DNA of 64,000 bases. Source: Lepidodermella squamata. Lineage: Eukaryota > Gastrotricha. The notes beneath the pieces are model-generated. The model had not been told where the DNA came from, made no database searches, and worked only from the letters and a program-made list of their open reading frames with translations. Location of the stretch: the NCBI GenBank assembly GCA_047495785.1, contig JBLDXI010000021.1:682001-746000 (forward strand), written 5' to 3'. Made by a program: the position numbers and the translations under genes. Positions 43,341 to 55,520 of the stretch are shown here, piece by piece. Position 1 is the first letter of the stretch. Each line of letters begins with the position of its first letter.

Positions 43341-44660
43341 ATGATACATTTTAGCCAGGTAACATTACTGCTGCTTTCGTTTTCAACGGTCGCCAACTCG
43401 GGGCCGGCTGTTACGGGGCGAGCGGCTGTTGGCTACGTTCTACTGAACGCCAACGTGCTAAGCACGACAACCACTGTAACATCTGCGAGATGTTTCGCCG
43501 CTTGCATAGACACTGGAGCGACTTGCAAGGCTGTTAATTGGTTTCGCACGTCTCAGAATTGCACCCTTTTAAGCCAGGCCTACGGCACAGTGGGTACCAA
43601 TTTGACTTGTAACATGGATGCGGTTCATTACACCGTCAATATGGCCTTACTACCTGCTTACAGCTTCGTCAGCCCTGACGTAAAAAAAACTCACGGTTTC
43701 GAAAGAAAATTTGCTGAAATACTGTTTTTTTTAAGATTGCTTGCTTGCAAATTAACTCGAACGGGGACGCTTGTCCTAATGACTATGACCAGTGCCAGTT
43801 GACATGTGTTAGCAATGTCTGGAAGGCATCTTGCGGCGCACCAACGACTTATCTGTCGTGCAAGGATGCCTACGCTAAGGGTGAACGTAGGAATGGAGTT
43901 TACTCGTTGAAACCAGACTCAAATGCTGCCTTTGCCGCTTACTGTGAAATGGTTCCTGATCCGATCTCGAATTCCCCTCCGGGCTATACAGTTATTTATC
44001 GGCGAAAGGACGGGACTTATCCTACATTGGGATCAATGACGTGGTCTACGATGGTCAATGGCTTCGGAGCCATGGACGGAGAGTTTTTCTTAGGTTTGTT
44101 TTCATCCCTATTGAAAACACATTTTGAGCCAAAAAATTTCTAGGTAACGATAAGATCTCAAGACTTTCCGCACAGTCCAGCGAGCTCCTTGTTCTGCTGT
44201 GGCCGTTTGATGGCGACAAACACTTTTACTCGGGCGCTCAGCTTAACAACTCTTTTGCCAGGTACACCTCTTTCAAGTTGAACGGTCCGGGGAGTTCGTA
44301 CGGCTTATCAATTCCAACATTCGCGGAAGGCAATGCTGGTAGGTGTTTCTTAGATAAGCTTGTAAATCCATGGAACTTCTATGTGCCATACCAGGGGACT
44401 CGCTAAAGCTCCAAGCCGGATTAGGCAAATTCTCAACGACGGACAATGACTACAGTGGTAGATTTAGCACGTTTCAAAGCCCAGGCTGGTTGACGAACAC
44501 AGTGCCGCAAAATCCGATTGCTACAGCCGTTAGCAATTTATTCGGCCGATACGCGTATGGCTGGACTACAGGCTACAACAGCCAAACAATGTATTGGACC
44601 ACTCTTAACGCAAATATTTCGTCTTACAGCTTGCAACGTGTCGAACTAAGAATCCGTTAA
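43341..44660 (+). CDS. Secreted PAN/apple-like plus fibrinogen-C-terminal-like protein
   Basis: Exons 43341-43679, 43736-44093, 44144-44338 and 44395-44660 add to 386 codons. MIHFSQVTLLLLSFSTVANS is a signal peptide. Residues about 40-110 have the PAN/apple cysteine pattern (RCFAACIDTGATCKAVNW, NCTLLSQ). Then TYLSCKDAYAKGERRNGVYS and AAYCEMV match the start of fibrinogen C-terminal domains (C-x-D-x-x-x-x-G-x-x-x-x-G-V-Y-x-x-x-P, Y-C-x-M). The rest diverges: I do not see the usual WWY or the canonical calcium-site block, so the domain is a distant relative. Possible roles are lectin-like recognition or extracellular matrix; this is inference. It shares its upstream region with cubilin. Confidence 0.65.
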
Positions 44661-44793
44661 GTATGAGCGTACGATTCAAAGAACCATGAGACAGAACTAA
44701 ATTTATTTTTATTAAGACTATTTAGATAAGTCTGAGCAAACGTTGACGTGATTCATTGATAATATTTCCCTAATAAACCAAGTTTGACTTTGG

Positions 44794-45336
44794 TCATCCT
44801 ATTGATTTGATGATGCGTTTGAAGAAGTGCCAAAACATAGATTGCCAGTCAATTTGAAACTCGCGCCGGTATTGCTGCAGCAGTTCTGGATTTTCTTTGA
44901 ACCTTTGGCATGAATTTTGGCATTCTTCCTCACTCGTGTACATGTTATGCCCTGTTCCGCAGCCTATAGATACCTGCTCACAATCCAATCTTGTTCGATT
45001 GAATACGAATGCGCTGCGGATGATCGAACAGTCCCATAGTCCTGGTCGTATGTAGTAAGCAGAGCCGACGCAGCCTACTTCTTCCCATGCTGCAAGAGAG
45101 GGTAAATAATATTCCACTTTAAGACCACTTCAGACGTGTGAGATGGCTAATTGAGTAGGACAAAGGTAAACTAGCTCACCTACCTAGTGGCGGCAGTTCT
45201 TCTTCGCCCGATGCGCCCGATGTTACCCTGGATAAAAAAGGGAAGACATATATTATGATTGGAGCTGGAAATAGCGGCTTTTTCCTTACAATAACAGGCA
45301 GCAGAAATATGCGAGGGAGTTTCCAAGCCTGAACAT
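44794..45336 (-). CDS. Small secreted protein with a divergent Kunitz-like cysteine pattern
   Basis: Three exons: about 45290-45336 (MFRLGNSLAYF then a hydrophobic stretch, a signal peptide), 45184-45227, and 44794-45089, giving about 128 residues. The exon 1 boundary was read by eye and may be off by one base. The mature part has six cysteines ending in GCGTGHNMYTSEEECQNSCQ. That resembles the second half of Kunitz/BPTI domains (GC-x-x-N-x-F/Y-x-S-x-x-x-C-x-x-x-C), but the usual inhibitory loop is not recognisable. It could be a protease inhibitor relative or simply a secreted Cys-rich protein. It is head-to-head with the first anoctamin gene. Confidence 0.5.
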
Positions 45337-46079
45337 ACTTTTTAGCTTGTTTTAACTAATTTGCACTGATTGCAACTCCCTATGTTTTTAATTACCCCCA
45401 CGCATTCGGTCACGCGTCATTGCGCGACGTATTTTCGGGTTTCAAGTTCACGTGATTTTTGCTCCCCACCAATAGTGGGATATTTGTTTCGGTCTCAGTA
45501 TAAACCTTGTGTTTTTACAAACAAAAGTGAGCATATTTTGTCATGTCAAAAATTAATCCGAACCGGCTGTATGAAATCCGGTTTGAATCTCTCAATCAAA
45601 TCACAAATTCCCAAAGCAATCGCATCAGGCCATGAGCGTCGCGCACCTGTCTCTGCTGCGCTTCTCGTGGCACAGAGCAATATTCAGAATTAATCAATGC
45701 GTCCGTCAAACATTGGCGAATGGCACTCAGCTGTCATGGATTCCACTTCATTACTACTTTATTTTTTATTGCTGCACAGGGCCATCGCGGAACACGCGCG
45801 CCATCAAGGGAGTAGGCCTACAATATATCAATATCCCGACGATATATGCCGAGTAAAGAATCAATATGTTTGACGTAGGTGTGTATGACTGCGCTTCTCT
45901 AGTAAAATAAAAAAATTCATGATTTGCGCTGTATATTTCAATTTCACCATTAAGTGGCATGGCTGGATGTTGGGCTTACCTCTCGGTCAATAACGGCGGC
46001 AGATAGCAATCGGCTGAAACTTTAAGCCTCGGCAGCGCTTTCGCATTCTAATAATTCTCTCTGTCTATAAAGTCATTCG
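45337..46079. other. Head-to-head intergenic region (Kunitz-like / anoctamin A)
   Basis: About 740 bases with no supported coding sequence. It presumably holds promoters for both flanking genes. Confidence 0.4.
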
Positions 46080-49000
46080 ATGCGAATTACAAAGTATAAC
46101 AATGAACAAATCGCGCCGCATCAAAATGTCTCAGCGCCCACGAATCACCTGCCTGAAAACCCACCTAATAGTGAGCACGTAACTGGTGTCGTAACTTCGC
46201 AACCAGCTAATAAAGTTACGGAGCAAAGTATGCCAGTAGTTCACAAATCTGACGAAGAGCGACCATTAGATGACACGTCCCCGCAACGCCCCGTCGAACT
46301 CAACTTATTGTCCGCGAGTCTAAGTGACGCACTCTCACCATCTAATATATTGAGCACGACCGAAACTGTCAGCTCACTTGGTCCGTATTTGGCTCATACT
46401 GAGCAGCAGCAGCAAAACATAAATCGAATACGCAGTCGAAGTCAGAAGCGCCCGAAAGATCGGGTGAGCGCCAGCGTCATCCTCAACCCATCTACTGCAG
46501 GCTACACCCACACTATCAAGGCGGGTGTTGAAAAATTCCTGAGCCGCCATATCGACGACTTGTTTGAAAAGGGTAAAATCGACCCAGAATCGGAAATAAA
46601 CACAATTGATGACGTCGATTTTGTCTTCGTTGCCCGGAAACGCGGCTCACGAAGTTTCTCTTTCCGGTGCGCAAATTGGCTGGCTAGGGTTATTGGCCGC
46701 GAAGAGGTAACTGAGGATGACATTGAAAACGCTCGCGAACGCTATCTTTCGGGCCTGAAGCAGTTCTACAAAATTTCTTACAAAAAGATAGAAACGCCAA
46801 GCTATGACTTCTATCCGATTAAACTGTCTTTCTATCACCTCGGACTTATGATGCAACTAGCTGGATATCAATGGCGGCTGAGGAGCAGCGCTGAAAACAA
46901 GATTGCCTACAAAACGTTTTACTTCATGAAACGTGATATTGAAAGGTATCATGAATATCATAACTGCAGGAGCCGAGCTGATTTTTCCGCTCGTTGGCGC
47001 TACGATTTGACCTACAACTTTCTTGTAGGCGCCAACATTTCGGTTTTTACTATCAATCCTTGGCGGGCTTTGCTACGGCAACGTTCCAGCACTGGAAGTA
47101 TCCACGTCCCATCAGCTGAAGATCTAGAACGAGCTCCGTCTGCGACAGCTAGGGTAAATGTCAAGTGCTAAAAATCATATCGATTTAGCCTTATATTTTT
47201 AACAGGAAAAGGAGTACTCACTACTGCATTTGTTTGCTGACGAAATATTTGATGATTGGATTGTGCCACATAGCATTATGCGCGAGCGGTCGAGTGAAGA
47301 AGCGACGCAAGTCATCGAAGATATTCTTGAGAGCGGGTCGAAAGTAGAAAAATTCTGCACAACCTGCTGCTTCCCGTGTTGGACTTGCCAGTGCGATGCA
47401 GCGAAGAAGAACCAAATGAAGGATAGGTACGACGATGAAGCAGACTCATGCAACGCTTGCGCAACAGAATTCTGGTAAATTTTTCTACAAAATAAGTGTT
47501 TAGTTATGTATTCTGTTGGTTTTTTAGTGATAGCTGGCGAAATTTCTTCTTCCGCAACTCAGTTGACTGCATGGATGCGGTTCAACGGCCGGGTGAGAGT
47601 AAGCGTTTGACTTTTAGCTGCTCCTTGTTTCTCTCATGATTTATTTTACAGATGAGCGAGAGTTTCTGGGACGAATCAGTACCATTCGAAATGCCGTCAC
47701 GAAGCACTCATTTCCAAGTCCACCGGAAGAGGAATCTGCCAGAATCAAGCACATATTACCGTTGAAAACTCTTGTCGACTATCTCGGAGAAAAAATCGGC
47801 TTCTACTTTGGTTGGGTTGAGCTACTGATTCTTAGTTTGACCATTCCTTCAATTATTGGCACTTGTATGTTCATTTGCGGCGTTTGTTACTATGCATGGG
47901 CAATTTTTTGGGATACCGGCGATGAGGACCCGACTGATCCAGCACAATGGGTTCTCGCAAAAGCTTGCGATAATTATGCCACACCTGCGTTTTCTGCTTG
48001 GTAAGACTTGAATTTGCTTTATGTCTCTTATATCACTGTTCTTTTCAGTATGGTAATATGGGGTACTACGTTTTACGAAATCTGGCAACGCCGTGAACGC
48101 TGGTACTCGTATATGTGGCGAGTCGAGAAGCTTGAAAATACCGAACTTGAGAGGCCTCCAACTAACACTTTCAAAACGACAGCCCGGCTGAAAAAGTCCA
48201 GGATATTCCGTCCCGTCCTCTACATCCCATCTTTTGTCGTAACGATATTCTTCATCGTTCTCGTATTTATCAGCGTCTATTTCGTGAATGTAGTCGGCGT
48301 GTTTTCTATTCCGTATTGCCCAAAGATGCGGATGAACAACAAAACCGCGGCAGCGGCGACAAATACGTCCAGCGCTAGTACAACGACAGTGCTTTCACCT
48401 AATTTTTCGAGCAACTACACAATGTTAATGCTGAATAATTCGAGCACAGCTTCAACCCATCAACGGCATGGCGAGGAAAAAGTTGATAAGTTCATATGCA
48501 ATTTATTTTCTGCGGCTCAAGTTATTGCCAATTCGCTATCAATGTTTGTATTGGACTTTTTCTACACACGTCTTTGCTATCTGCTAACCGATTGGGAAGG
48601 TCATAAAACGCAAAGCACTTACACCAACGCCCTAGTTATTAAGGTTTATTTTTAGTGACACATTCGTTAATAATGCTGACAACTATTTTTCCAACAGCTC
48701 TTCACTTTCCGGTTTTTCAACTACTACTCAGTATTGTTTTTTATTGCTTTCGGAATCGCTGCAAAAGCTGTACAGTATCCGCAAGAGCTTACCGGAGGTC
48801 AATATTATGACTACGTAACGTTCGGCTGTGGCGAACAGCCCTGTATGGCGATGCTGTCCCGCCAACTGCTATCTGTCATTGTGACTCAGCCGTTGATCAA
48901 TTCGCTATATGACGTGATTGTACCAGGTTTCAAACTCATATATTTCGCAATCAAACAACGCGTGAAATCGGAGGCGTATGAGGAGGCTGTCAAAATGGGC

Positions 49001-49877
49001 AAGTCAAACACTGCGTTGGATAACGACGAATTCGACACGGCTAGCTCGGTAAATGGTGCCTCTCGAGGAAGCACTAGCTCGAGGTACGACCATTCACCTC
49101 TAGCCGATGAGCTGGTTAATCAGGCGCATCTAACACAACTTTCAACTCTCGATCGCAGAGAATTCACGACTGAAGAATATACTGAGAAAGTCATTGTCTA
49201 CGGTGCTTTGCTTATGTTCAGCGTAGCTCTTCCACCGGCACCAGCCCTAGCTCTTTTGATCATGAGGATTGACTTGAACTTGGATATTGGTAGAATGTAA
49301 GCAGTTCTGAATTTTAATATTTATTTTTAACATTTTTGCGTTTTTCTATTTCAGAATGACCGAATTCCGCCGACCTGTACCTATTCGATCACAAGACATT
49401 GGAATGTGGGGACCGATCGTCAACTTCTTGACTTACTTAGGGATTCTGACAAACCCACTCATAGTCATCCTTACAAGCTCATGGGGAACTCCGATGTCGC
49501 AGTTTAACAAATTTCTAACATTCCTTGCTTTTGAACACATAGTATTTGCTGGTAAGGAAGTTTTTTCGCAATACATTGTTGCCCTACCTCAGTCTTAATT
49601 TTTAGTTCGAATGCTTGTATCATTTGCTGTTCCTGACGTTCCGAAATCCTTGGTTCGAGAACAGCTTATTCATAAGGCTACAAAAGATGAGCTTCAGTCT
49701 ATTCTCCTTGATGCTAAAATCGAGCAAGCCGGCGCAAAAACAAAACGCCAGTTGATCTCTCAGGCGGCATCCAGCAGCGCTGCAAATAATTCTAAATACA
49801 CAAAGAAGACAAAGAACAGTAAATTGGCTGCCATCGTTGAACACCTGATCGAAAAAATCGATGATTCGAAGACCTGA
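46080..49877 (+). CDS. Anoctamin (TMEM16 family), paralogue A
   Basis: Eight exons (46080-47153, 47206-47474, 47528-47598, 47652-48000, 48049-48643, 48698-49296, 49355-49551, 49606-49877) add to 1142 codons. The order of anoctamin landmarks is complete: cytosolic dimerization domain (DDVDFVFVARKRG, FYPIKLSFYHLGLMM), first membrane segments (YLGEKIGFYFGWVELLIL), CDNYATP and FYEIWQRRERW, CGEQPCMAMLSRQL, the TM6 stretch QPLINSLYD, EEYTEKVIVYGALLMFSVAL, and IDLNLDIGRMMTEFRRPVPI. It ends in VPDVPKSLVREQL and a Lys/Ser-rich tail. Positions of calcium-binding acids in TM6-8 are kept as Asn, Glu or Asp. Anoctamins are calcium-activated chloride channels or phospholipid scramblases; which one cannot be told. 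A long Ser/Pro/Gln-rich N-terminus and a cytosolic Cys cluster (CTTCCFPCWTCQC) are unusual. Confidence 0.9.
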
Positions 49878-50431
49878 TGCAATTATAATGCGGTCTCCAA
49901 TAATATTTGATCATAATCTACGTGCATATTATAATTTGCAATATTGGGGTCACCGAATCTTTCTTGTACCCAAGTGAGCACGATATCCGGTGTTGTTTTT
50001 TATGTTTGCAAATATCGCTACTGGTAACTGCTATGTGATCTTTATTGCAAAAGCGAATTTAATAAAAAAAGCCTGAGTGCTGTTCACTGCTATACATGCG
50101 TTATCGAATTTTCTGAGTGTTCTCCACGCAGTCCACGCAGACTGTGCGAATCATTCGTCATATATATTCCAATAGGTGTGGACTATATCAAGTGTTTCTC
50201 TCCGAGCAGCATTTGTTGCGCTTTTATTGACCGCACTCGAGTGACAGGCACCATGACCGCAACGTTTTGTCCATAGCAACATCCGATAATCAATTCTCTA
50301 ACACTAATCGTAAATGATGCGTGAAAAAACACGTCGTTTTCAATGAACAGAAGCAGATCGATTATGCTTCAAAAATGTCAAGCTAGTACGTCGTAAAGCA
50401 ATTAGTCCCACAGCCCAATTTTCAAGACTAA
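49878..50431. other. Intergenic region between the tandem anoctamins
   Basis: About 550 bases, no coding sequence seen. Confidence 0.4.
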
Positions 50432-53400
50432 ATGGAGCGAGATAACGCTAAATCTCCGGACGATCTCAGCGAAGGCGATCCGGACGAGGCTGCCACTGAG
50501 CGACCTCGAATACGCAGCGTCGATTTTACCAAGAAAAATTCTACAGCTCCCTTCGAACCGGTGCAAACGCCTATTGATACTCTTAACCTTAATTTCAAAA
50601 ATCGATTCGCCAAGCTATGCAGAAAAATTTCCATACTACAAGATACCATTCACGAGAGCTATGAAAACTTTCGAACAATCGACGATATTGATTTCGTTTT
50701 TGTCGTTGACAAAACTGCATCACCTGGTTTTGCGACCAAGTTCGCCAACTGGATTGCAAAAATGAGAGGACGCGAGCCTATTGATCAATCGAAAATCGCC
50801 GAAGCACGGAAGATGTACATCAATGGGCTGAAAAATAAGTTCCATCTTAATTGTGATGTTATTGAAACTGACGATCGGGAGTATCATCTGGTTCAAATGT
50901 CTTTTCCGCATCTCGGACTAATGATGGAACTCCTTGGCTACCAGTGGCAAATGCGTTCTTTGGACCCTGACAAGTATAATTTTCTCATCTCACAATGATA
51001 CTTCAGATATCATCTTTTTCTAGGAAAGCATATAAAACCTTTTTCTATGTCAAACGCAAAGTCGAGCGGTACTTGGAATACATGATTGGAAGGTTTGAAG
51101 TTGAAAGTTTTCATGAGTATTTACGCAAATTTTATGACTTAAGGACACGGGATTCGTTTCCAGCTCGGTGGCGTTATGACTTAACTTATCATTTCTTGAT
51201 GGGAGCTACAGTTCGAATGCCGATCCACAACCACTGGAGAAACGCTCTGAAAGAATCGCTTGATGAGCAACGGCAGAAAATACAAACTGCTGATGATGCT
51301 GAGAATGGAGAAGTCGGCGAAGCTACAACGAAAAAAGTAATATTCCTTTACTGTGAAATTGAGAAAAATGTAAGACTTCTTTATGGTCAGGAAAAAGGCT
51401 ATTCTCTGATGAGAGTCTTCGCAGATGGTTTGTTTGATGATTGGATGGTGCTGCACTGTAAAATTCGACAGCGAACAGCTGATGACGTCAACAAAGATTG
51501 TGAAGAGGTAGCTAATGCGCCGCTGTGTTGTGATTCTTGCGGCGCGAAGTGCTGTTTTCCAATGATAACTTGCCAATGTTCGGAAATGCGAGCCAAAAAG
51601 ATTGACATAGACTACCAAGCTGAGCGTTCATGTGGCAGGCTCTCCTACATTTGGCGAAAGTTTTGGTACAACAACCTGATCAACAGCATTGATTTGAGGC
51701 CGCGGCGATTCGACGACGGTACTTACGAGAGTAAGAATGGATTCTTTGCTGGGACATTGTTTCCAATATCTATTTTGTTAAACCCAGATACCAGAGAATA
51801 CTTTGGGCGAATTTCGACAATTCGCAATGCTTATCATCTTACTGCATGTCCGACCATCCCTGAAGAAAGAGCAGCCAATTTTAGGCACATACTGCCGCTC
51901 CACAACATCACCGACTACTTTGGAGAGAAAATAGGCCTATATTTCGGTTGGGTCGAGCTCTTTCTTCTGACCATGGTTTTTCCCGCGGTGCTTGGTGTGG
52001 CCATGTTCATTTGCGGCGTCGCATACTACAGTTACGATATATGGCAAACTGACGATGCAATCCAGGCTACCGACTATATCAGCTACATATTAGCCAAAGC
52101 GTGCGATAATTACGCTACGCCAGCTTTTGCAGGGCTCATGATCATATGGGGTACAGCCTTTTATGAGCTATGGTGAGGATTTTTCGATCATCGTTAGATG
52201 AGAATCCCACATACCTTTTCATTTCCAAGGGCGCGTCGTCAGCGTTGGTATGCTTTTTTGTGGCGGGTAGAGAAATTGGAGAACACCGAGCTGGAGCGTC
52301 CACCTGTTTATTCCTTCAAATTCGCAGCGTATATCCGATCATCCCGGTATGGGTCATGGCTGATGTACCTTCCGTCTGTGCTCGTGACTATACTCTTCAT
52401 TGGCTTCGTTTTCTTCAGCGTTTACTTCATCAACGTTATGAACATTTTTTCGATTGAATATTGCCCGAAGCCGAGGAGTATGCTTAATTATACCAAAACA
52501 AATTCAACACAAGTTGCTAGCTCTGATTCGGACTCGTTGGTCAGTATACTGTTCTGCAATCTGTTTGCTGCTGCACAAGTTCTTGCCAATTCTTTGTCGA
52601 TGATTGTATTTGATTGGCTCTATACTCGTATAGCCTACCATTTGACAGATTTTGAAGGGCATCTCACTCAGAGCGAGTATACGGACGCCCTCATTTTGAA
52701 GGTAAGCATATTAAGGCAATTTATCCGAACCAATAACTCTAATTGTCATTTTCATCCCATAGCTTTTTACATTCCGATTTTTCAACTACTACACCGTTCT
52801 GTTTTACATTGCATTTGGAACTGCGACTAACATTGTCAAATATCCTCCTGAAATTACCGGTGGTAAAACTTACGCTTATGAAGCGTATGGATGCGGTCAA
52901 CAACCTTGCATGGCCCTTTTGTCCCGGCAACTTCTTTCCTTGATCGTGACCCAGCCTTTCCTGAATTCCATGATCGATCTATCTTTACCCATAGTCAAAC
53001 TCGTCTACTATGCCTTGCTTGACGCTAGAAAGAAGACTAAGGCCAACAAAATTACACCGGACGAAGAGGACAGCTCGAAAAGAGATTTAGCAAACGAGCT
53101 AGATACTCAATACAAAATGATGGAACTGTCTACCTTGGACCGAAAAGAGTTCACAGCTGAGGAGTTTACAGATAAGCTGATTGTGTATGGAGCACTCGTC
53201 ATGTTTAGTGTTGCCCTGCCGCCTGCTCCAGCGTTGGCTTTCTTGATTATTCGGATGGATTTGAACTTCGATCTCGGCAGATTGTAGGTTTTACTAATTG
53301 GCTTACTGCTAATTTCAACTTTTCTTCAAATTAGAATGACCAAGTTCCGGCGCCCTTTGCCAATGCGAGCACAAGACATAGGCATGTGGAACCACATTGT

Positions 53401-53795
53401 TAATTTTCTCACATACGTCGGCGTCATCACGAACCCTTTGATTGTAGTGCTGACAAGCTCTTGGGGAACCAGGTAATTATTTGATCTCACTCCATATACT
53501 TGAATTAATATTCTCTTGACGACAGGTTTGACATGTGGTGGAAGTTTGTTGTCTTCCTTCTGGTTGAACATGTTGTCTTCGCAGGTAAACTTTGCCAATC
53601 GCGTTGAAGATCTCTTGCCCATGCTTCATTTCTTCGTTAGTTCGTATGCTGGTTGGCTTCTTAGTTCCAGACGTTCCAAAGTCTCTTATCAATCAGCAGC
53701 AAGAACACAAACTTATTAAAGATGAGCTCCAAGCGACTTTGATTAGGGAAAAAACTGAGTTCATTCGTGCCCAAAGTCGCTACAAGCAAAACTGA
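50432..53795 (+). CDS. Anoctamin (TMEM16 family), paralogue B
   Basis: Eight exons (50432-50973, 51024-51336, 51391-52172, 52230-52701, 52763-53283, 53335-53472, 53526-53584, 53641-53795) add to 994 codons. It shares domain order and many exact words with its tandem neighbour: FGEKIGLYFGWVEL, ICGVAYYSYD, CDNYATPAFA, RWYAFLWRVEKLENTELERP, CGQQPCMALLSRQLL, QPFLNSMID, FTDKLIVYGALVMFSVALPP, MDLNFDLGR and VPDVPKSLINQQ. The N-terminus is about 100 residues shorter than in paralogue A. The Cys cluster CCDSCGAKCCFPMITCQC is in the same place. Intron 51337-51390 is 54 bases, a multiple of three, and stop-free, so retention would add 18 residues. Some introns in A and B sit at matching positions (for example before EKEYSL / EKGYSL), indicating a tandem duplication. 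Confidence 0.9.
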
Positions 53796-55520
53796 GACTC
53801 GTTTGGACATTCCATTTCCAGTTTTTGTATCAAATTTGAATAAAATAGTTGTGCATTATTCCCGATGGATTATGTTATAGGATTTGTCCATATAATGTTA
53901 TATCATCGCCAGCTACGCTCTGCAGAAAAAGCGTAGAAATTTTGACAAAGCTCAACTTCGAAATATCCATGTCGTTTTCATTCCGCGGAGAAATTCGAAT
54001 GCCCGGTTCATGTCCTAAGTTTTGTTACCTGAACCTGATTGAGAGTTTGGTACTTCAGGCTAGTCTGTCCTTGTCGGCTCAAGAAATCTCAGATGCTTAC
54101 TGTCAAATGCGTTTGAGCTCACCAGGTTTGCTATATATGCAAGCTCTGTCCCATTTTTAAGCGTTTTCAGAGCTTCGTTGGTGTAACCAACTTTCGAGTT
54201 TTTTTTCTTCCCTTCCATCCTGTATTTTCGTTTTTCGTTGGCCTGAGTAATTTGTTGGAAAAAAGGACACAATAAAAAGCTTTTCGTTTTTCGTTTCGAG
54301 TCGATCGACAAGATATAAATGTACACCTTATAAACCCTTATCTAACCCTTATCTGATCAGCAAACTGTAGAGCGCGATCTTTACCTCGGGATCCTACGCC
54401 GACGTGGGTTTTAATGCTAAATGATGGAGATAAACTCTGCGAACAAGCGGAAAAAAGGGAAGGGAAAAAAAATCCGTCAACAAAAACACATGCGACAAAT
54501 TGTTTTTAGTTCTGCCAGCAAAAACATTTGAAAATAAAATATTTACGGATCAAAGAATATAATTTTGTTGAAATAATGCATTTCTAGAAATCATCATTCA
54601 TCTTTAGCGCGGACTTTTCTACCTGGAAAATCTTCCCGGATCTGTTCCTTTATCGCTTTATCGGCTCTGATTTCGCCTCTATCCGGTCATGCTTGGCTGC
54701 CAACAGCCAAGAAGTAAGCAAATACATTGCATTTCTTGGGCCGGGCACCTGGGCACCAAAATCTATGGGAATTTGAGCGGAAGGATATATACTGGAACCT
54801 AGAACCAAAGCCTGATCTTTAAGAGTTGCATGAGCTGCCGATATCTCTGATTGGAAGTTGAACCAAAACGATTATATCACATGAATAAAGCTGGAAGCTG
54901 AAGCCGATAATAACGACACCTCTCTCTGGTATGCGACTGCGTTGCCCTCTTTATTATTCGCCGTTCGCTGCTTTTTTTATGTTGTGCACACATCTGCGTC
55001 TTGCGTGTTAGAAGACGTGTCAACTTTCTACATTGCGCACCTCCCTTTGATTTTTTATCAAAATGAGTTTCAATCTATGGTTTCCAACAACACTTGGATC
55101 GCTTTCTTCATTTTTCCAGGTCTATCCCGGCTTACTACAGAACCCCGTGTTATTTCCATGATTGAATGATATTAGAATTTAGGAGCTTGAGATGTATACC
55201 CACATCAGCATCTTGTAAACTCCTCTTTTTAGTTATCAGTTAACATTTAACATTTAATTCACGTAGTTTAGTCTGAAAACGTTATCGTACTGAATGCAGT
55301 TGTTGCCTCCACCGAGACGTTTTAATCTTAATCATGATCTATGTCGGCGATTACTTATTTGCCTGCTAATGATTGTCAGCATCGCCACATCTTTTGCCTA
55401 TCTACATTATTCAGGCCTTGCAGTGAGTCCGATAACCCATGTTTAGGAGCAAATGCGATTGTGCAATCAGCGAGTTTATGTTTTACCGTACAGTTTTATT
55501 CTAGCTGATGTATTTTTTTG
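53796..55520. other. 1.7 kb intergenic region
   Basis: Nothing recognisable as a gene. Short ORFs (for example near 53849-54160 and 54942-55169) lack codon structure, family motifs or splice context. Confidence 0.5.

Noticed and set aside
46080-53795. First read as TMC channel genes
   Set aside because: The dimerization domain, the GEKIGxYFxW block, the C-rich loop and the RRPVxIRxQDIG block identify anoctamins (TMEM16); the TMC signature was not found.
54942-55169. Short ORF in the anoctamin-TBC interval
   Set aside because: No family, no good start or splice context; composition like non-coding DNA around it.
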